Shown: positions 7,710-16,912 of the stretch, piece by piece
Layout: each line of letters begins with the position of its first letter
Numbering within the stretch: position 1 is the first letter of the stretch
Assembly: GCF_021168555.1 (NCBI RefSeq)
Contig: NZ_JAJOZS010000003.1
Coordinates: forward strand, 212,061-276,060
DNA from: Stenotrophomonas sp. MMGLT7
Lineage (GTDB): Bacteria; Pseudomonadota; Gammaproteobacteria; Xanthomonadales; Xanthomonadaceae
Reading direction: 5' to 3'
Length of the DNA stretch: 64,000 nucleotides
The notes under the pieces: model-generated
Told to the model about the DNA's origin: nothing
What the model saw: the letters and a program-made list of their open reading frames with translations, nothing else
Database searches by the model: none
Translations under genes and position numbers: made by a program

Positions 7710-8597
7710 ATGATCAGCCTGCGCCAGCTCGAATTCGCCGTGGCCGTGGCCGAGGAAGGCGGCTTCACCGCGGCTGCCCAGCGCTGCAACACCGTGCAGT
7801 CGGCGCTGAGCCACCAGATCGCCCGGGTCGAGCAGGAACTGGGCGCGCGCCTGTTCGTGCGCGGCGCGCGGCGCGTGCGGCCGACCGCCGCCGGCGAGGT
7901 GTTCCTGCACAACGCCCGCCAGACCCTGGCCGCGGCGCAGCGGCTGCACGACGAGATGGCCCTGGCGCTGGGCAACGTGCGCGGACGCATCAACCTGGGC
8001 CAAATCTCCTCGCTCAACAAGGTCCACGTGCCGGCGCTGCTGGCGCGCTTCCACCAGGCCCACCCGCACGTGGACGTGCACCTGCGCACCGGCATGAGCG
8101 AGGTGATGCTGCAGGACGTGGCCGAGGGCCGCCTGCACGCCGCCCTGGTCGGGGTCGGGCCGCAGCAGGCCCTGCCCGAGCAGCGCCTGCTGCTGCACGA
8201 GGAGGGCCTGTCGCTGGTGGTGTCGGCGCGCCACCCGCTGGCCGCGCGCCGGCGGGTGGCGCTGGCCGAGCTGGACGATGCGCCGATGGCCAGCCTGAGC
8301 GCCGGCTCCGGGGTACGCGGCATCACCGATGCCGCCTTCGCCCGGGCCGGCCTGCGCCAGCGGCTGCAGTACGAGGTCACCCATGCCGAACTGCTACGCC
8401 AGCTGGTGGCCGAGAACCTGGGCGTGGCCATCGTCCCGGACAGCATGGCCGCGGCGATGGCCGACGTGGCGGTGATCGCGCTGAAGCAGCGCTTCCGCTT
8501 CCTCACCTACGCGATATGGGGCCCCGACCCCACGCCCGCCGCGCGCGCCTTCATCGCGCTGCTGCGCGAGCATGCCGGCGCCAGCGCGCGCGGCTGA
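7710..8597 (+). CDS. LysR-family transcriptional regulator
   Basis: A protein of 295 residues, typical for the family. Residues 1-60 form the winged helix-turn-helix (MISLRQLEFAVAVAEEGGFT, then AAQRC..VQSALSHQIARVEQELGA.LF.R). The remainder is the two-lobed effector-binding domain, including a GIT..AF.RAGL..R segment and a C-terminal LGVAIVPDSMA strand. The ATG at 7710 places the helix-turn-helix at the normal distance from the start; longer upstream frames are spurious. It is divergent from the MFS exporter at 6396-7610 with a palindromic operator between them, so it is the likely local regulator. The effector is unknown. Confidence 0.9.
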   Translation: MISLRQLEFAVAVAEEGGFTAAAQRCNTVQSALSHQIARVEQELGARLFVRGARRVRPTAAGEVFLHNARQTLAAAQRLHDEMALALGNVRGRINLGQISSLNKVHVPALLARFHQAHPHVDVHLRTGMSEVMLQDVAEGRLHAALVGVGPQQALPEQRLLLHEEGLSLVVSARHPLAARRRVALAELDDAPMASLSAGSGVRGITDAAFARAGLRQRLQYEVTHAELLRQLVAENLGVAIVPDSMAAAMADVAVIALKQRFRFLTYAIWGPDPTPAARAFIALLREHAGASARG

Positions 8598-9062
8598 GAC
8601 AGGATCTCCTGGCCGCCCGTGCATGCCTGCACCTGATCCGCATCGAGTACCGGGCGGGCGACCCGCGGCGCAGCCGCTGGACGCGGCGCGGTCGCCGCAT
8701 CGGTACCGCGCCGCGGTCGTCTCCGCGCGTGCTGCCGGCGGCGCTGGCGGGCGTACGGCCGTCCCCGGCCAGGGATTGCCGCCGGCGGCAGCCTGCACCC
8801 CGGCCGAGCGCCCGTGCCCGCCGCCTGCCCGCATCCGATGAATCCCGCGCGAGCGCTGGCGCCGGCAGCGGCCGCGCCACGCGCAGGGCGCGGCTATACT
8901 GCGCCCCGCGATCGGCCGCACGGATTCGGGCCTTCGCCGTAAGCGTTCACGTCAACCAACGCATCCCCGGCGGTCCCGATGACCGGCGGTGGTGCGTGCT
9001 CGGGTTCGACGATGCGCATCCGCCCCGGCTCCGGCATCGCTCATTTTGCGCGAGGAGCGACG
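8598..9062 (+). other. Gene-free stretch with a candidate promoter
   Basis: No credible gene lies between the LysR gene and the next MFS gene. The only promoter-like feature is TATACT at 8894-8899 inside GGCTATACTGCGCC, a context often seen before genes in this family, without a clear -35. If used, it gives a leader of about 150 bases before the ATG at 9063. I recognise no riboswitch or attenuator fold in it. Confidence 0.4.
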
Positions 9063-10247
9063 ATGACGGCTTTATCCCAGGACATTCCCTCGCGCCGGCT
9101 GTCGTGGATGACGCTGGTGCTGTTTCTCGTCTACCTGACCGTGGCCATGGCGATGCCCGCGGTGGCGGTGCGGGTCTCGCACACGCTCGGCATGGGCAAT
9201 ACCGCCTCCGGGCTGGCGGTGGGCATCGCGTTCCTGGCCACCATCCTCAGCCGCGGCTGGGCGGGGCGCCTGGCCGACGAGCGCGGCGGCCGCCCCTGCC
9301 TGTACCTCGGCCTGGCCTTCTACCTGGCCGCCTCGCTGTGCTGCCTGGCCTCGGCGGCCACCGTGCTGCCGCGCGAGGCGTCCTACCTGGTCCTGCTGGC
9401 CGGCCGCCTGCTGCTGGGGCTGGGCGAAAGCCTGACCCTGTTGGGCATGCTCGCCTGGGGCATGACGCTGATGGGGCCGGCGCGCTCGGGCAAGGTGATG
9501 GCGCTGGTGGGCATGGGCATGTACGGCGCCTTCGCGCTGGGCGGGCCGCTGGGCTTGTGGCTGCTCGAGCGGCTGGGCTTCGCCGGCCTGATGGCGGTGT
9601 GCGCGGCGTTGCCGGTGGCCGGCGCGGCGATGCTGGCGCGCACGCCCGGCGAGCCGCCGGCCCGGCAAGGGGCGCGGCCGTCGTTCCGGCAGGTGCTCGG
9701 ACGCATCTGGGAACCCGGCGCGGTGGTGTTCCTGCAGGGCATCGGCTTCGCCGCGCTGGGCGCGTTCTTCCCGCTGTACTTCATCGCGATGGGATGGCAG
9801 GGCGCCGGCTACGGGCTGAGCTGCTTCGGCCTGGGCTTCGTGCTGGTGCGGTTGCTGTTCGGCAGCCTGCCCGACCGGATCGGCGGGCTGCCGGTCGGCG
9901 CGATATCGCTGGCGGTCGAGGCGGTCGGCCAGGCGCTGCTGTGGCTGGCGCCGTCGCCGGCGCTGGCCTTCGCCGGCGCACTGCTCAGCGGCGCCGGCTG
10001 CTCGATGGTGTTTCCGGCGATGGGGCTGGTGGCGGTCAGGCGCGTGCCGCCGTACCTGCGCGGCACCGCGATGGGCGGGTTCGCCGCCTTCCAGGACCTG
10101 GCCTACGGCGCCACCGGCCCGCTGGCCGGGGTGATCGCCGACCGCTTCGGCCACGCCTGGGTGTTCCTGGTCGGCAGCCTCGCCGCGCTGGCCGGCCTGG
10201 CGCTGGTCGCCGCGATGTGGCTGCGCCCGCGCGAACCGCAGCGCTGA
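9063..10247 (+). CDS. MFS transporter, YfcJ/YhhS type
   Basis: A protein of 394 residues with about 12 membrane helices. The order of motifs follows the E. coli YfcJ/YhhS group closely: RGWAGRLADERGG in loop 2-3, a GRLLLGLGESL helix, ARSGKVMALVGMGMYGA, and the second-half blocks SGAGCSMVFPAMGLVAV and RGTAMGGFAAFQDLAYG. These inner-membrane exporters have been linked to efflux of sugars or small organic compounds, but substrates are poorly defined. The ATG at 9063 has GAGGAGCGACG just upstream and replaces a longer start at 8979 that would add 28 non-membrane residues. It appears to be transcribed alone. Confidence 0.88.
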   Translation: MTALSQDIPSRRLSWMTLVLFLVYLTVAMAMPAVAVRVSHTLGMGNTASGLAVGIAFLATILSRGWAGRLADERGGRPCLYLGLAFYLAASLCCLASAATVLPREASYLVLLAGRLLLGLGESLTLLGMLAWGMTLMGPARSGKVMALVGMGMYGAFALGGPLGLWLLERLGFAGLMAVCAALPVAGAAMLARTPGEPPARQGARPSFRQVLGRIWEPGAVVFLQGIGFAALGAFFPLYFIAMGWQGAGYGLSCFGLGFVLVRLLFGSLPDRIGGLPVGAISLAVEAVGQALLWLAPSPALAFAGALLSGAGCSMVFPAMGLVAVRRVPPYLRGTAMGGFAAFQDLAYGATGPLAGVIADRFGHAWVFLVGSLAALAGLALVAAMWLRPREPQR

Positions 10248-10667
10248 GACCGGAACCGTTCGTCGCGGGACGGGCAGCCCGCGTTCGCACCGCGGCGCGG
10301 CTGCCGCTTCCGGCCATTCGCCGAGACACGGCTCGTCCGGCGTTCGAGTGCGCACCGAAGCCTCCGCGCGTCAATGAACCCGGTCAATGACGCCGCTCGC
10401 GCACAGGCATTGAATGGCAGCGCAACCAGGATGCCCGCGCGCCCCACGTTCAAGCAACGGAGTTTCGGCAATGCCCGGTTACCGTCGACATCGCGCTGCG
10501 CGTGCCCGGCACCGCCGCCTCCTTCGCGCCGTCCTTCGGCGCGGACGCCACAGACGCGCTGCGCGCCCGGCGCCGGCCGCCGGCGACGAGCCCGCCGACC
10601 GACGTCGGGAATCGCCCCGTCACTTTCCCTGAAATTCAGAGCAGACAGACACAGGCAGGGTTTCGAC
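10248..10667 (+). other. Gene-free stretch upstream of the OYE gene
   Basis: A frame open from 10374 runs into the oxidoreductase gene, but its first ~98 codons encode only low-complexity Arg/Pro/Ala sequence with no similarity to the enzyme family, so I treat it as untranslated. The notable content is element B (10369-10475), shared with the region before the GRP permease. Confidence 0.5.
10369..10475. promoter_or_regulatory. Shared upstream element, copy B, with tandem GTCAATGA boxes
   Basis: Two perfect GTCAATGA boxes (10370-10377 and 10383-10390) have a 13-base period. They are followed by TGAATGGCAGCG, a CCCGCGCGCCCC block, and AACGGAGTTTCGGCAATG. Order and spacing match copy A at 2660-2773. 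Here the terminal ATG block does not begin a recognisable protein, so the element is either regulatory or a remnant copied from upstream of a permease gene. Confidence 0.5.
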
Positions 10668-11891
10668 ATGAACAAGCAACTGACCGACAGGATCACGTTC
10701 CGTCATGGCGCGACGTCCAACAACCGGATCGTGCAAGCGCCCATGCTCACCAACAGCGGGGAGGGCGACGGCTTCGTCACCCAGGACACCATCGACTACT
10801 ACGCTGCGCGCTCCCGATCCGCAGGCATCGTCATCGTCGAGTACTGCTATGTCAGTTTCGCCGGTGGCCCCTCCCGCAGCTGGGCCGATGACCGCCAGCA
10901 GCTCGGCATCTATACCGACGGCCACATGGAAGGGCTGGCGAAGATCGCCCGGGCGCTGAAGAAGGACGGAAACAAGGCGCTGGTGCAGTTGGCGCACGCC
11001 GGCCGCGAGTCGAACTTCCGCGCCCGGCAGGGGCACACGGTCTACGCGCCCAGCGCGTTCGATTTCGGCTTCCTCGACTATGAGGTGGAAGCACTGGCCG
11101 ACGAAGACATCGAACGGATCATCCAGGACTTCGGAACGGCCACCCGGCGCGCGATAGATTGCGGCTTCGACGGGGTCGAGATCCACGGCGCGAACCATTA
11201 CCTGCTGCAGCAGTTCTTCTCCGCCTGGTCCAACCGCCGCGACGACCGCTGGGGCGGCTCGGCGGATCGCCGCATGCGCTTCATCGTCGAGGTCATGCGC
11301 AAGGTGTTCGACGTCATCGCCGAGCACGCCCCCGACGACTTCATCATCGGCTACCGGATCAGTCCGGAAGAGGTGCACGGGGACCATGTCGGGTACTCCT
11401 GCGACGACTCGCTGAAACTGATCCAGACCCTCACCGCGACCTTCGACTTCGACTACATCCACGTGTCCCTGCCGCAGTACGACGCAAGGCCCAAGGGTTC
11501 GGACAGGAGCTTCGGCGAACTGTTCGGCGCCGTGCTTCCGGAGCAGACCAAGCTGATCGTCGTGGGCAACGTGATGAGCGAAGAAAGCGCCCGAGATGCG
11601 CTCGGCCATGCCGACCTGGTCGCCGTCGGGCGCGCCACGCTGATCGACCCCGAGTTCGGCAGCAAGCTATCCGAAGGTCGCGGCCAGGACATCGTCAGGG
11701 AAATCTCGCCGGAACAGGTGAAGAAGTCCAGGCTGCCCCCCGGGCTGGTCAACCTGTTCTCCGATCCGAACATGCATCCCTCGCTGCCGGGCCGCGAGTC
11801 GATCTACCACCTGCACGAAGGGGGATCCCTGGACAAATCCGTCCTGAAGGACGGGACCGGGTCGGAGTACAACCTGGACGACCTCAAGTAG
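10668..11891 (+). CDS. NADH:flavin oxidoreductase, Old Yellow Enzyme family
   Basis: A protein of 407 residues. The TIM-barrel landmarks of FMN-dependent OYE-type oxidoreductases are present: RIVQAPMLTN near the N-terminus, LVQLAHAGRE, the substrate-binding HGAN of EIHGANHYLLQQF, the RRDDRWGGS signature, and a phosphate-binding VVGNV...DLVAVGRATLIDPEF near the end. There is no 4Fe-4S domain, so it belongs with the single-domain NADH-oxidase-like branch. It would reduce activated alkenes or an unidentified electrophile in the cytoplasm. The ATG at 10668 starts the protein at the usual place. G+C is lower than in flanking core genes. No operon partner follows. Confidence 0.9.
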   Translation: MNKQLTDRITFRHGATSNNRIVQAPMLTNSGEGDGFVTQDTIDYYAARSRSAGIVIVEYCYVSFAGGPSRSWADDRQQLGIYTDGHMEGLAKIARALKKDGNKALVQLAHAGRESNFRARQGHTVYAPSAFDFGFLDYEVEALADEDIERIIQDFGTATRRAIDCGFDGVEIHGANHYLLQQFFSAWSNRRDDRWGGSADRRMRFIVEVMRKVFDVIAEHAPDDFIIGYRISPEEVHGDHVGYSCDDSLKLIQTLTATFDFDYIHVSLPQYDARPKGSDRSFGELFGAVLPEQTKLIVVGNVMSEESARDALGHADLVAVGRATLIDPEFGSKLSEGRGQDIVREISPEQVKKSRLPPGLVNLFSDPNMHPSLPGRESIYHLHEGGSLDKSVLKDGTGSEYNLDDLK

Positions 11892-11897
11892 CCGCGG

Positions 11898-11931
11898 GAC
11901 GGCGGCTGTCGCCATGGCAGCAGCCGCCGTT
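11898..11931 (+). terminator. Candidate stem-loop after the OYE gene
   Basis: An 11-bp stem (GACGGCGGCTG with CAGCCGCCGTT) with a 12-base loop begins six bases after the stop codon. There is no U-tract, so intrinsic termination would be weak. Confidence 0.35.
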
Positions 11932-12186
11932 CGGGACGACGGGCGCGGACGCATCCCGATGGGAACCGATGGCAGCGGGCGGCCGCTGCCCCCGTTCGCC
12001 CCGTCATCTGCATACGTCCGGGTCGAAGCAGGCGGCCAAGTAGCCAAGTATTCCTCGCCTGCATACGCTAGCGAAGCCGGATTCCAGTGCTGCGGGAGGC
12101 GCAGCTCCAGGCCGCGGACGGCACGAATGAACCGGCAACCGCCCTGCGGCATCGTCGCGGAAGCATTGAATCCGGCTTTCATGCAT

Positions 12187-12840
12187 TCATCGCGACGAGG
12201 CCGGGGGCGAAGAGCCGGCGGGCAAGTCCGTGGCAGTAACGTCGTGGAAGCATTGCATGATCGCCACGAACTGCTCGTAGGCGCTTTCCACGGTCGCCGC
12301 ATCGCTGGCCAGCGCCTCCAGGCACAACCCGCGAACGAAGCATCCGATCACGTAACGCGTGGCGAGCGGCGCCGGGACATGATCGAGTTCGGAGTTCAGC
12401 ATCACGTAACGTCCGGCGATGACCTGCCCTTGCCGCGCACAGAACTCGGCGAACTCGGCCTGCAGCGTGGCATCGGTGCGCAGGGCGTTGAAGAATTCCT
12501 GCGACACCGAGAAATCAGCGCTCATGCGCGAGCGCGTGGCATCGATCTCCTCGCGCACGCTGCGCTGCCGCGCGCCATGAACGGAGACAGCCTGCTGCAG
12601 CTCGTCCAGGCGCAGCCGTTGTCGGTGCATGAACGCATCGACGATCAGCGCGTTCTTGCTGGGAAAGTGATGCAGCAGCGCCCCGCGCGACAGCCTCGAA
12701 CGGGCGCAGATGCTGCTGACCGTGGTGCCGGCAAAGCCTAACTCGCCCAGGCATTCCAGCGTCGCCAGCAACAACCGGTTGCGCGTCTTCTCGCTGCGCT
12801 CGGCCTGGGTCTGCCGCGGCACGGCATCTGATCGCTTCAT
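12187..12840 (-). CDS. TetR/AcrR-family regulator
   Basis: A protein of 217 residues. The N-terminal helix-turn-helix is clear: TRNRLLLATLECLGELGFAG, then TTVSSICARSRLSRGALLHHF. The C-terminal ligand domain contains FFNALRTDATLQAEF, common in TetR proteins of the YcdC-like type. The ATG at 12840 has AGGAG eight bases upstream and was preferred to 12912, which adds a non-conserved tail. It lies downstream of, and on the same strand as, the TonB receptor and GPH symporter genes and probably represses them through the near-palindrome at 16594-16611. The ligand is unknown. Confidence 0.88.
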   Translation of the reverse strand: MKRSDAVPRQTQAERSEKTRNRLLLATLECLGELGFAGTTVSSICARSRLSRGALLHHFPSKNALIVDAFMHRQRLRLDELQQAVSVHGARQRSVREEIDATRSRMSADFSVSQEFFNALRTDATLQAEFAEFCARQGQVIAGRYVMLNSELDHVPAPLATRYVIGCFVRGLCLEALASDAATVESAYEQFVAIMQCFHDVTATDLPAGSSPPASSR

Positions 12841-13051
12841 GCGGGGGCTCCTGCAACTCGACTTGGAATGCCACGCCGGTGCGGCGTAGCGAGCACCGCG
12901 AACAGATACCACCGGTAGTTGGCCATCGGCGCCACCTGCCCTGCCGGTTCGCCGAGCGGGGAGACGAGGAAGCGCTCGAAGCGTACACCATCATCCTCCC
13001 ACGCCAGCGCGGCTTCCGATCCATCCTCATGCCATGTCGGGCATGGCATGC

Positions 13052-14470
13052 TCACGGGCAGGCGCCACCCGGTTCGCATTGCCGGAGGGCGGCAGCGTCC
13101 GCACCCGGCCGGTCGGCGCCCGCACCGTTCGATCGTCGCGACAGTCGCGCCTGGATCAACCCGACCTGGTGGCGCCCCAGCGGGAACCTCCACGCCATCC
13201 AGGCCGAAAGCAGGTTCAGCGCACAGGGAATCCAGACGATGGCGACGAAAAAGCCCTGCAATGCCGCCGTATCGTTGCTCTCCCGCTTCGGATCGAAGCC
13301 GAACCATCCGGCGATGACGAAGCCGGCACCGGCACCGACGGCAAGGCAGAACTTGTTGAGGAACGAGCGCACTGCGAAGTAGTTGCCAGCATGCTCACCA
13401 TGGCTACGCAGGCGGCCGAAATCGACCACGTCCGCCAGCATCGCCACCTGCGCGGAAGTCGCACCGGCCACGCCGATGGCGGCGACAGAGAACACCACCA
13501 ACAAGGCGGCGAAGGCGTGCGGCCCAGGCGCGATCAGGTACATCGAGACATTGGTCGCCGCCGTCAGCAGCGTGCAGATGGCCACGATCCTGTGCTTCTC
13601 CAGCCGCGTGCCCATCCGCAGCCACCACGATGCCCCCAGCAGCTGCAGCGCGTACACCGCCAGCATGACGTAGGAGTAGCGATCACCGATGTGCAGGTAC
13701 TGGTTGAGATAGAAGAAGTACAGCCCCGATACCATGCCCTGCGACAGCCAGGTGGTGGCCGACAGCAGCGCGTACGACCGCAACGCGCGGTTGCCGGCCA
13801 GTGCGCGCCAGGCATCACGCACGATGCGGCCGCGGGTCGCACGCGGACGAGCGGATACTGGCGAATCAGGCACCCAGCGCAGCAGCGGAGGCAGCGTCAG
13901 CAGAAGCAGCGCCACAACCATCCACGCAGCCATCCGCGTCACCTCCGGCGTCATCTCGCTGGTAGCGAAGAACGGCAGCAGCGCGATCGCAGGGAACAGC
14001 GCAGTGCCCATCATCTCGGCGTTGTAACGCCAGGTGGCCAGGCGATGGCGCTCGCGCTCGTCGCGGGTGATCTCGTTGATCCATGCCGGATGCGGAATCT
14101 CGGCGAAGGTCCAGCCCAGAGTCATGAAGAAGTAGGCGATGGCGAAGTACGCATAGCCGGTCTGCGGGCCGGGCTGGAACGCCGCCAGCGTCGCCAGCCC
14201 GCCGACTACCGCGCCGAGCAGGATCCAGGGCTTGCGGCGGCCCAGGCGCGAGCGGGTATTGTCCGACAACAGCCCGACCACGGGGTCGATGGCCGCATCT
14301 AGCACCCGCAGCACGGTCAGGGTCAGCCCCACCCCGACCAGGCTCAACCCGGCATGCTGCACGTACAGCGCCGGCAGCACCATGAACGCCGGCGCGTGCA
14401 TGACCGCGAACGGGACGTAGGCGGCCGCGTAGGCCAGGTCGCGGCGCAGCGTGGCGCGAGCGATCGCCAT
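13052..14470 (-). CDS. GPH-family (MelB-like) cation symporter
   Basis: A protein of 472 residues with about 12 membrane helices. The glycoside-pentoside-hexuronide symporter signature is visible: RVLDAAIDPVVGLLSDNTRS followed by RLGRRKPWIL, then a WTFAEIPHPAW helix. These proteins import sugars or related solutes with Na+ or H+. The ATG at 14470 lies seven bases after the stop of the TonB receptor, so the two are almost certainly co-transcribed and may pass one ligand from outer to inner membrane. Because the receptor resembles siderophore receptors, the cargo could be an iron chelate rather than a sugar. Confidence 0.85.
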   Translation of the reverse strand: MAIARATLRRDLAYAAAYVPFAVMHAPAFMVLPALYVQHAGLSLVGVGLTLTVLRVLDAAIDPVVGLLSDNTRSRLGRRKPWILLGAVVGGLATLAAFQPGPQTGYAYFAIAYFFMTLGWTFAEIPHPAWINEITRDERERHRLATWRYNAEMMGTALFPAIALLPFFATSEMTPEVTRMAAWMVVALLLLTLPPLLRWVPDSPVSARPRATRGRIVRDAWRALAGNRALRSYALLSATTWLSQGMVSGLYFFYLNQYLHIGDRYSYVMLAVYALQLLGASWWLRMGTRLEKHRIVAICTLLTAATNVSMYLIAPGPHAFAALLVVFSVAAIGVAGATSAQVAMLADVVDFGRLRSHGEHAGNYFAVRSFLNKFCLAVGAGAGFVIAGWFGFDPKRESNDTAALQGFFVAIVWIPCALNLLSAWMAWRFPLGRHQVGLIQARLSRRSNGAGADRPGADAAALRQCEPGGACP

Positions 14471-14477
14471 CGCGTGC

Positions 14478-16571
14478 TCAGAGGTCGAACTGCGCGTTGA
14501 CCGCCAGTGTGCGCGGCGTGCCCGGGTAGAAGTACGCCGACTGCACGTATTGCACGTAGCGGCGATCGGCAAGGTTCTCGATCGCCGCACGCAACGTCAC
14601 CTGTGTGCGCCCCAGCTGCGTGCGCCATGCACCGCCCACGTTGAACACGGTGTAGTCCGGAAGTTCGTAGTTGTTGGCGGCATCGATCGCCACCTCGCCG
14701 CTGTAGCGCGCACTGGCATACCAGCGCAGGTCTGGCAACGCCGCAATGCGATAGCCCACCTGGACGGCAGCCTGCAACCGCGGCGCGCCCTCGGCGCGAT
14801 TACCCGACAGTGACGCTGACGTACGTTCGTACGCCGCCCGCTGCAGCCAGGTCACGCTGCCCTCCAGGCTCCACCGGCCGGCGAGGTTCCACTGCGAGGA
14901 CGCATCCACGCCGCGGTAGCGCACCGTTCCGTCCTGCACGTAGACGTTGCGGGCGTTGGCGTAGGCCGCGCCGCGCTCGATATCGAACAGCGCCACCGCC
15001 GCCTGCCAACCGCGTCCGTCCGTCTTCATTCCCAGTTCGTACTGTCTGCTCTTGAGCGGTTCCAGCACCGCGTTGGCATTGGCGTAGGTGCTGGCCACCA
15101 TCGCGCCCTGCTCGAGCGACTCGACATAACTAGCGTAGGCCGTGGTGTTGGGCAGCGGATGCCACATTACCGCCACGGTGGGGCTCAGCGGCGACTTCCT
15201 GTAGGTGGAGGTGGCCCTGCCGCTCCTGTCGAACGACTGTTGCCGGTAGTCGGTATGGCGTGCCCCGGCCAGCAGCGACCAATGCGGTGTGAAGGCTAGG
15301 GTGTCGCTCAGGAACAGTGCCCCCTGGGTGTACTCCGCGCCCCGGTACATGGCCGGCACCATGCTGCTGGCATAGCCCAGGTCGGTGGGCGTGTACAGGT
15401 TGCCGCTGCCGATCAGCGTCCAGACCTGGTTGGCGTTCAAATCGCGGGCCTCGCGCTGCCAGGCGCCACCGGCGACGATCTCGTGGCGTACCGGACCGGT
15501 GGAGAACACGCCCTGGACCAGGGCCTGGGCATGGTCGAACTTGCCGAAGCTCCTGCTGTCGTTCATCCACACGTCGTAGTTCCAATCGGCATCGGTCGGG
15601 TAGAACCAGTCGGCGACGAAGTTGCGGGTGTTCTCGCTATGGCCGACGTCGAGGCTGGCCTTCCAGCCATCGCGCAGGTCCCAGCGCAGGCCGCTACCAA
15701 GCAGGCGGTAGCGGCTTTCCACTACGGCGCCATCGGAGGCCTGCAGGCGCCTGCCCGGATCGAACGGGGGCGGCAGCGCGGTGCCGGTGTAGTAGGCGGT
15801 GCTGAAGCCCTGCACCACGTCGCGCGTGGTGCGGTCCTGGTAGACCGCGTCCAGTGTCCAGGTCAGGGCCGGGCCCAAGCGGGCGTCCAGCGAGACCGAG
15901 GCGGCGTTGCGATTGATGCTGCCGCCGTTGTACAGCCCGCCTTCCTCGTGCGTGGCATTGAACCGGTAGCCCAGTCGTCCGCCCGCGCCGGCACGTCCCC
16001 CCAGGTCTACGTGTTCGCTCAGGATTCCGTCCGAGCGATAGCCGGTATCGATACTCAACAGGCGTTGCTCGGTCGGCTTCTTGGTCACGTAGTTGACGAT
16101 TCCGCCAGGTGCACCGAATCCATAGAGGAAGCCGGACAGGCCCTTGAGAAGGTCCACCTGCTCGAACGCTTCCAGCGGCAGCTCGCTGCCGAAATTGTAG
16201 GTCGCCAGGCCGTTGACCTTGTAGCCGTTGGTCTCGTCCAGCGGCAGGCCGCGCACGGCGATGCGGGTACTGTGCAGCGTATAGGTATTGCCCAGCGGCT
16301 TGACCGCCGCGTCCAGCGCGAACACGGCACCGATGCTGTTGGCCTGGCGCTCTGCCAGGTCATCGGCATCGATGCTCTGCAGAGAGAACGGCGTGCGCTG
16401 GATCGAGTGGCTGCCCAGCGCACCGCCGGCCAGCGGCGGATGCCGGGCCGCAGTGACGCTGACGCGGTCGAGATCGATCGCCGTGCGCGTATCTTCGGCG
16501 GCCAGGGACGGCATGGCGAGGCCGTTCGAGACGGCCAGGGCCAGCAGGTGGAGGCGGGCGGACACGGACAT
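14478..16571 (-). CDS. TonB-dependent outer-membrane receptor, siderophore type
   Basis: A protein of 697 residues, normal for the family. A signal peptide ends near SLAAED. The plug domain follows (RVSVTAARHPP; QSIDADDLAE; then FEQVDLLKGLSGFLYGFG.PGGIVNYVTKKP at the plug end), then a 22-strand barrel that closes with NLADRRYVQYVQSAYFYPGTPR and a final LAVNAQFDL ending in Phe-Asp-Leu. The plug motifs match TonB-dependent siderophore receptors rather than maltose- or xylan-type SusC-like ones. The operon continues with the GPH symporter. The promoter region has a TetR-like near-palindrome, and no Fur box was seen, so control may be ligand-based rather than iron-based. Confidence 0.9.
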   Translation of the reverse strand: MSVSARLHLLALAVSNGLAMPSLAAEDTRTAIDLDRVSVTAARHPPLAGGALGSHSIQRTPFSLQSIDADDLAERQANSIGAVFALDAAVKPLGNTYTLHSTRIAVRGLPLDETNGYKVNGLATYNFGSELPLEAFEQVDLLKGLSGFLYGFGAPGGIVNYVTKKPTEQRLLSIDTGYRSDGILSEHVDLGGRAGAGGRLGYRFNATHEEGGLYNGGSINRNAASVSLDARLGPALTWTLDAVYQDRTTRDVVQGFSTAYYTGTALPPPFDPGRRLQASDGAVVESRYRLLGSGLRWDLRDGWKASLDVGHSENTRNFVADWFYPTDADWNYDVWMNDSRSFGKFDHAQALVQGVFSTGPVRHEIVAGGAWQREARDLNANQVWTLIGSGNLYTPTDLGYASSMVPAMYRGAEYTQGALFLSDTLAFTPHWSLLAGARHTDYRQQSFDRSGRATSTYRKSPLSPTVAVMWHPLPNTTAYASYVESLEQGAMVASTYANANAVLEPLKSRQYELGMKTDGRGWQAAVALFDIERGAAYANARNVYVQDGTVRYRGVDASSQWNLAGRWSLEGSVTWLQRAAYERTSASLSGNRAEGAPRLQAAVQVGYRIAALPDLRWYASARYSGEVAIDAANNYELPDYTVFNVGGAWRTQLGRTQVTLRAAIENLADRRYVQYVQSAYFYPGTPRTLAVNAQFDL

Positions 16572-16912
16572 GAGGGCTCTTGGCTCTATTTACATACCGA
16601 ACGTACGGAATATTTATTGCCACTGCTCCCTGCCGGCGTCCAAGAACGTGGATGCATGTGCTTATGCCGTTTCTGAGCCCGGGCCGGGGAGCCCGGCATG
16701 CCCGGCCTCCGGAGGGCCTTCGGCCCTTCGACGATGCGGCGATCGCCATCGGCTCGTGTCGCGAGCCCACTATCCACGGCATCCCGGCCCGCCGCCGCAC
16801 GCCCCGGGCTACGGGACTCTGCGTTCCCTGCAATGCCCAGCAGTTGCGCTCCCGGGTCACGGCAGGCAAAGGCACGCATTTGCTAGGCTGCGCGCTTCGC
16901 CAAGGAGCCTGC
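16572..16912. other. Divergent intergenic region, TonB receptor / LplT-PlsC
   Basis: No gene is seen. The left end has an A+T-rich promoter-like segment with the candidate TetR operator. Further right are GC-rich palindromes, including AGGGCC-TTC-GGCCCT at 16713-16727. TAGGCT near 16884 is a possible -10 for the rightward gene. Confidence 0.4.
16594..16611 (-). promoter_or_regulatory. Candidate TetR operator before the TonB-receptor operon
   Basis: ATACCGAAC|GTACGGAAT is an 18-base imperfect palindrome (7 of 9 positions paired) with CCG/CGG cores, centred about 30 bases upstream of the receptor ATG. Its size and ACCGAACG half-site resemble many TetR-family operators. It lies in the only A+T-rich, promoter-like part of this intergenic region. 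Confidence 0.45.

Noticed and set aside
7670..10390. Long plus-strand frame spanning the LysR gene and the second MFS gene
   Set aside because: It is out of frame with both recognised proteins and is Arg/Ala-rich without motifs.
10374..10667. N-terminal extension of the Old Yellow Enzyme
   Set aside because: The ~98 extra residues are Arg/Pro-rich, unrelated to the family, and overlap element B; the start at 10668 gives the normal N-terminus.
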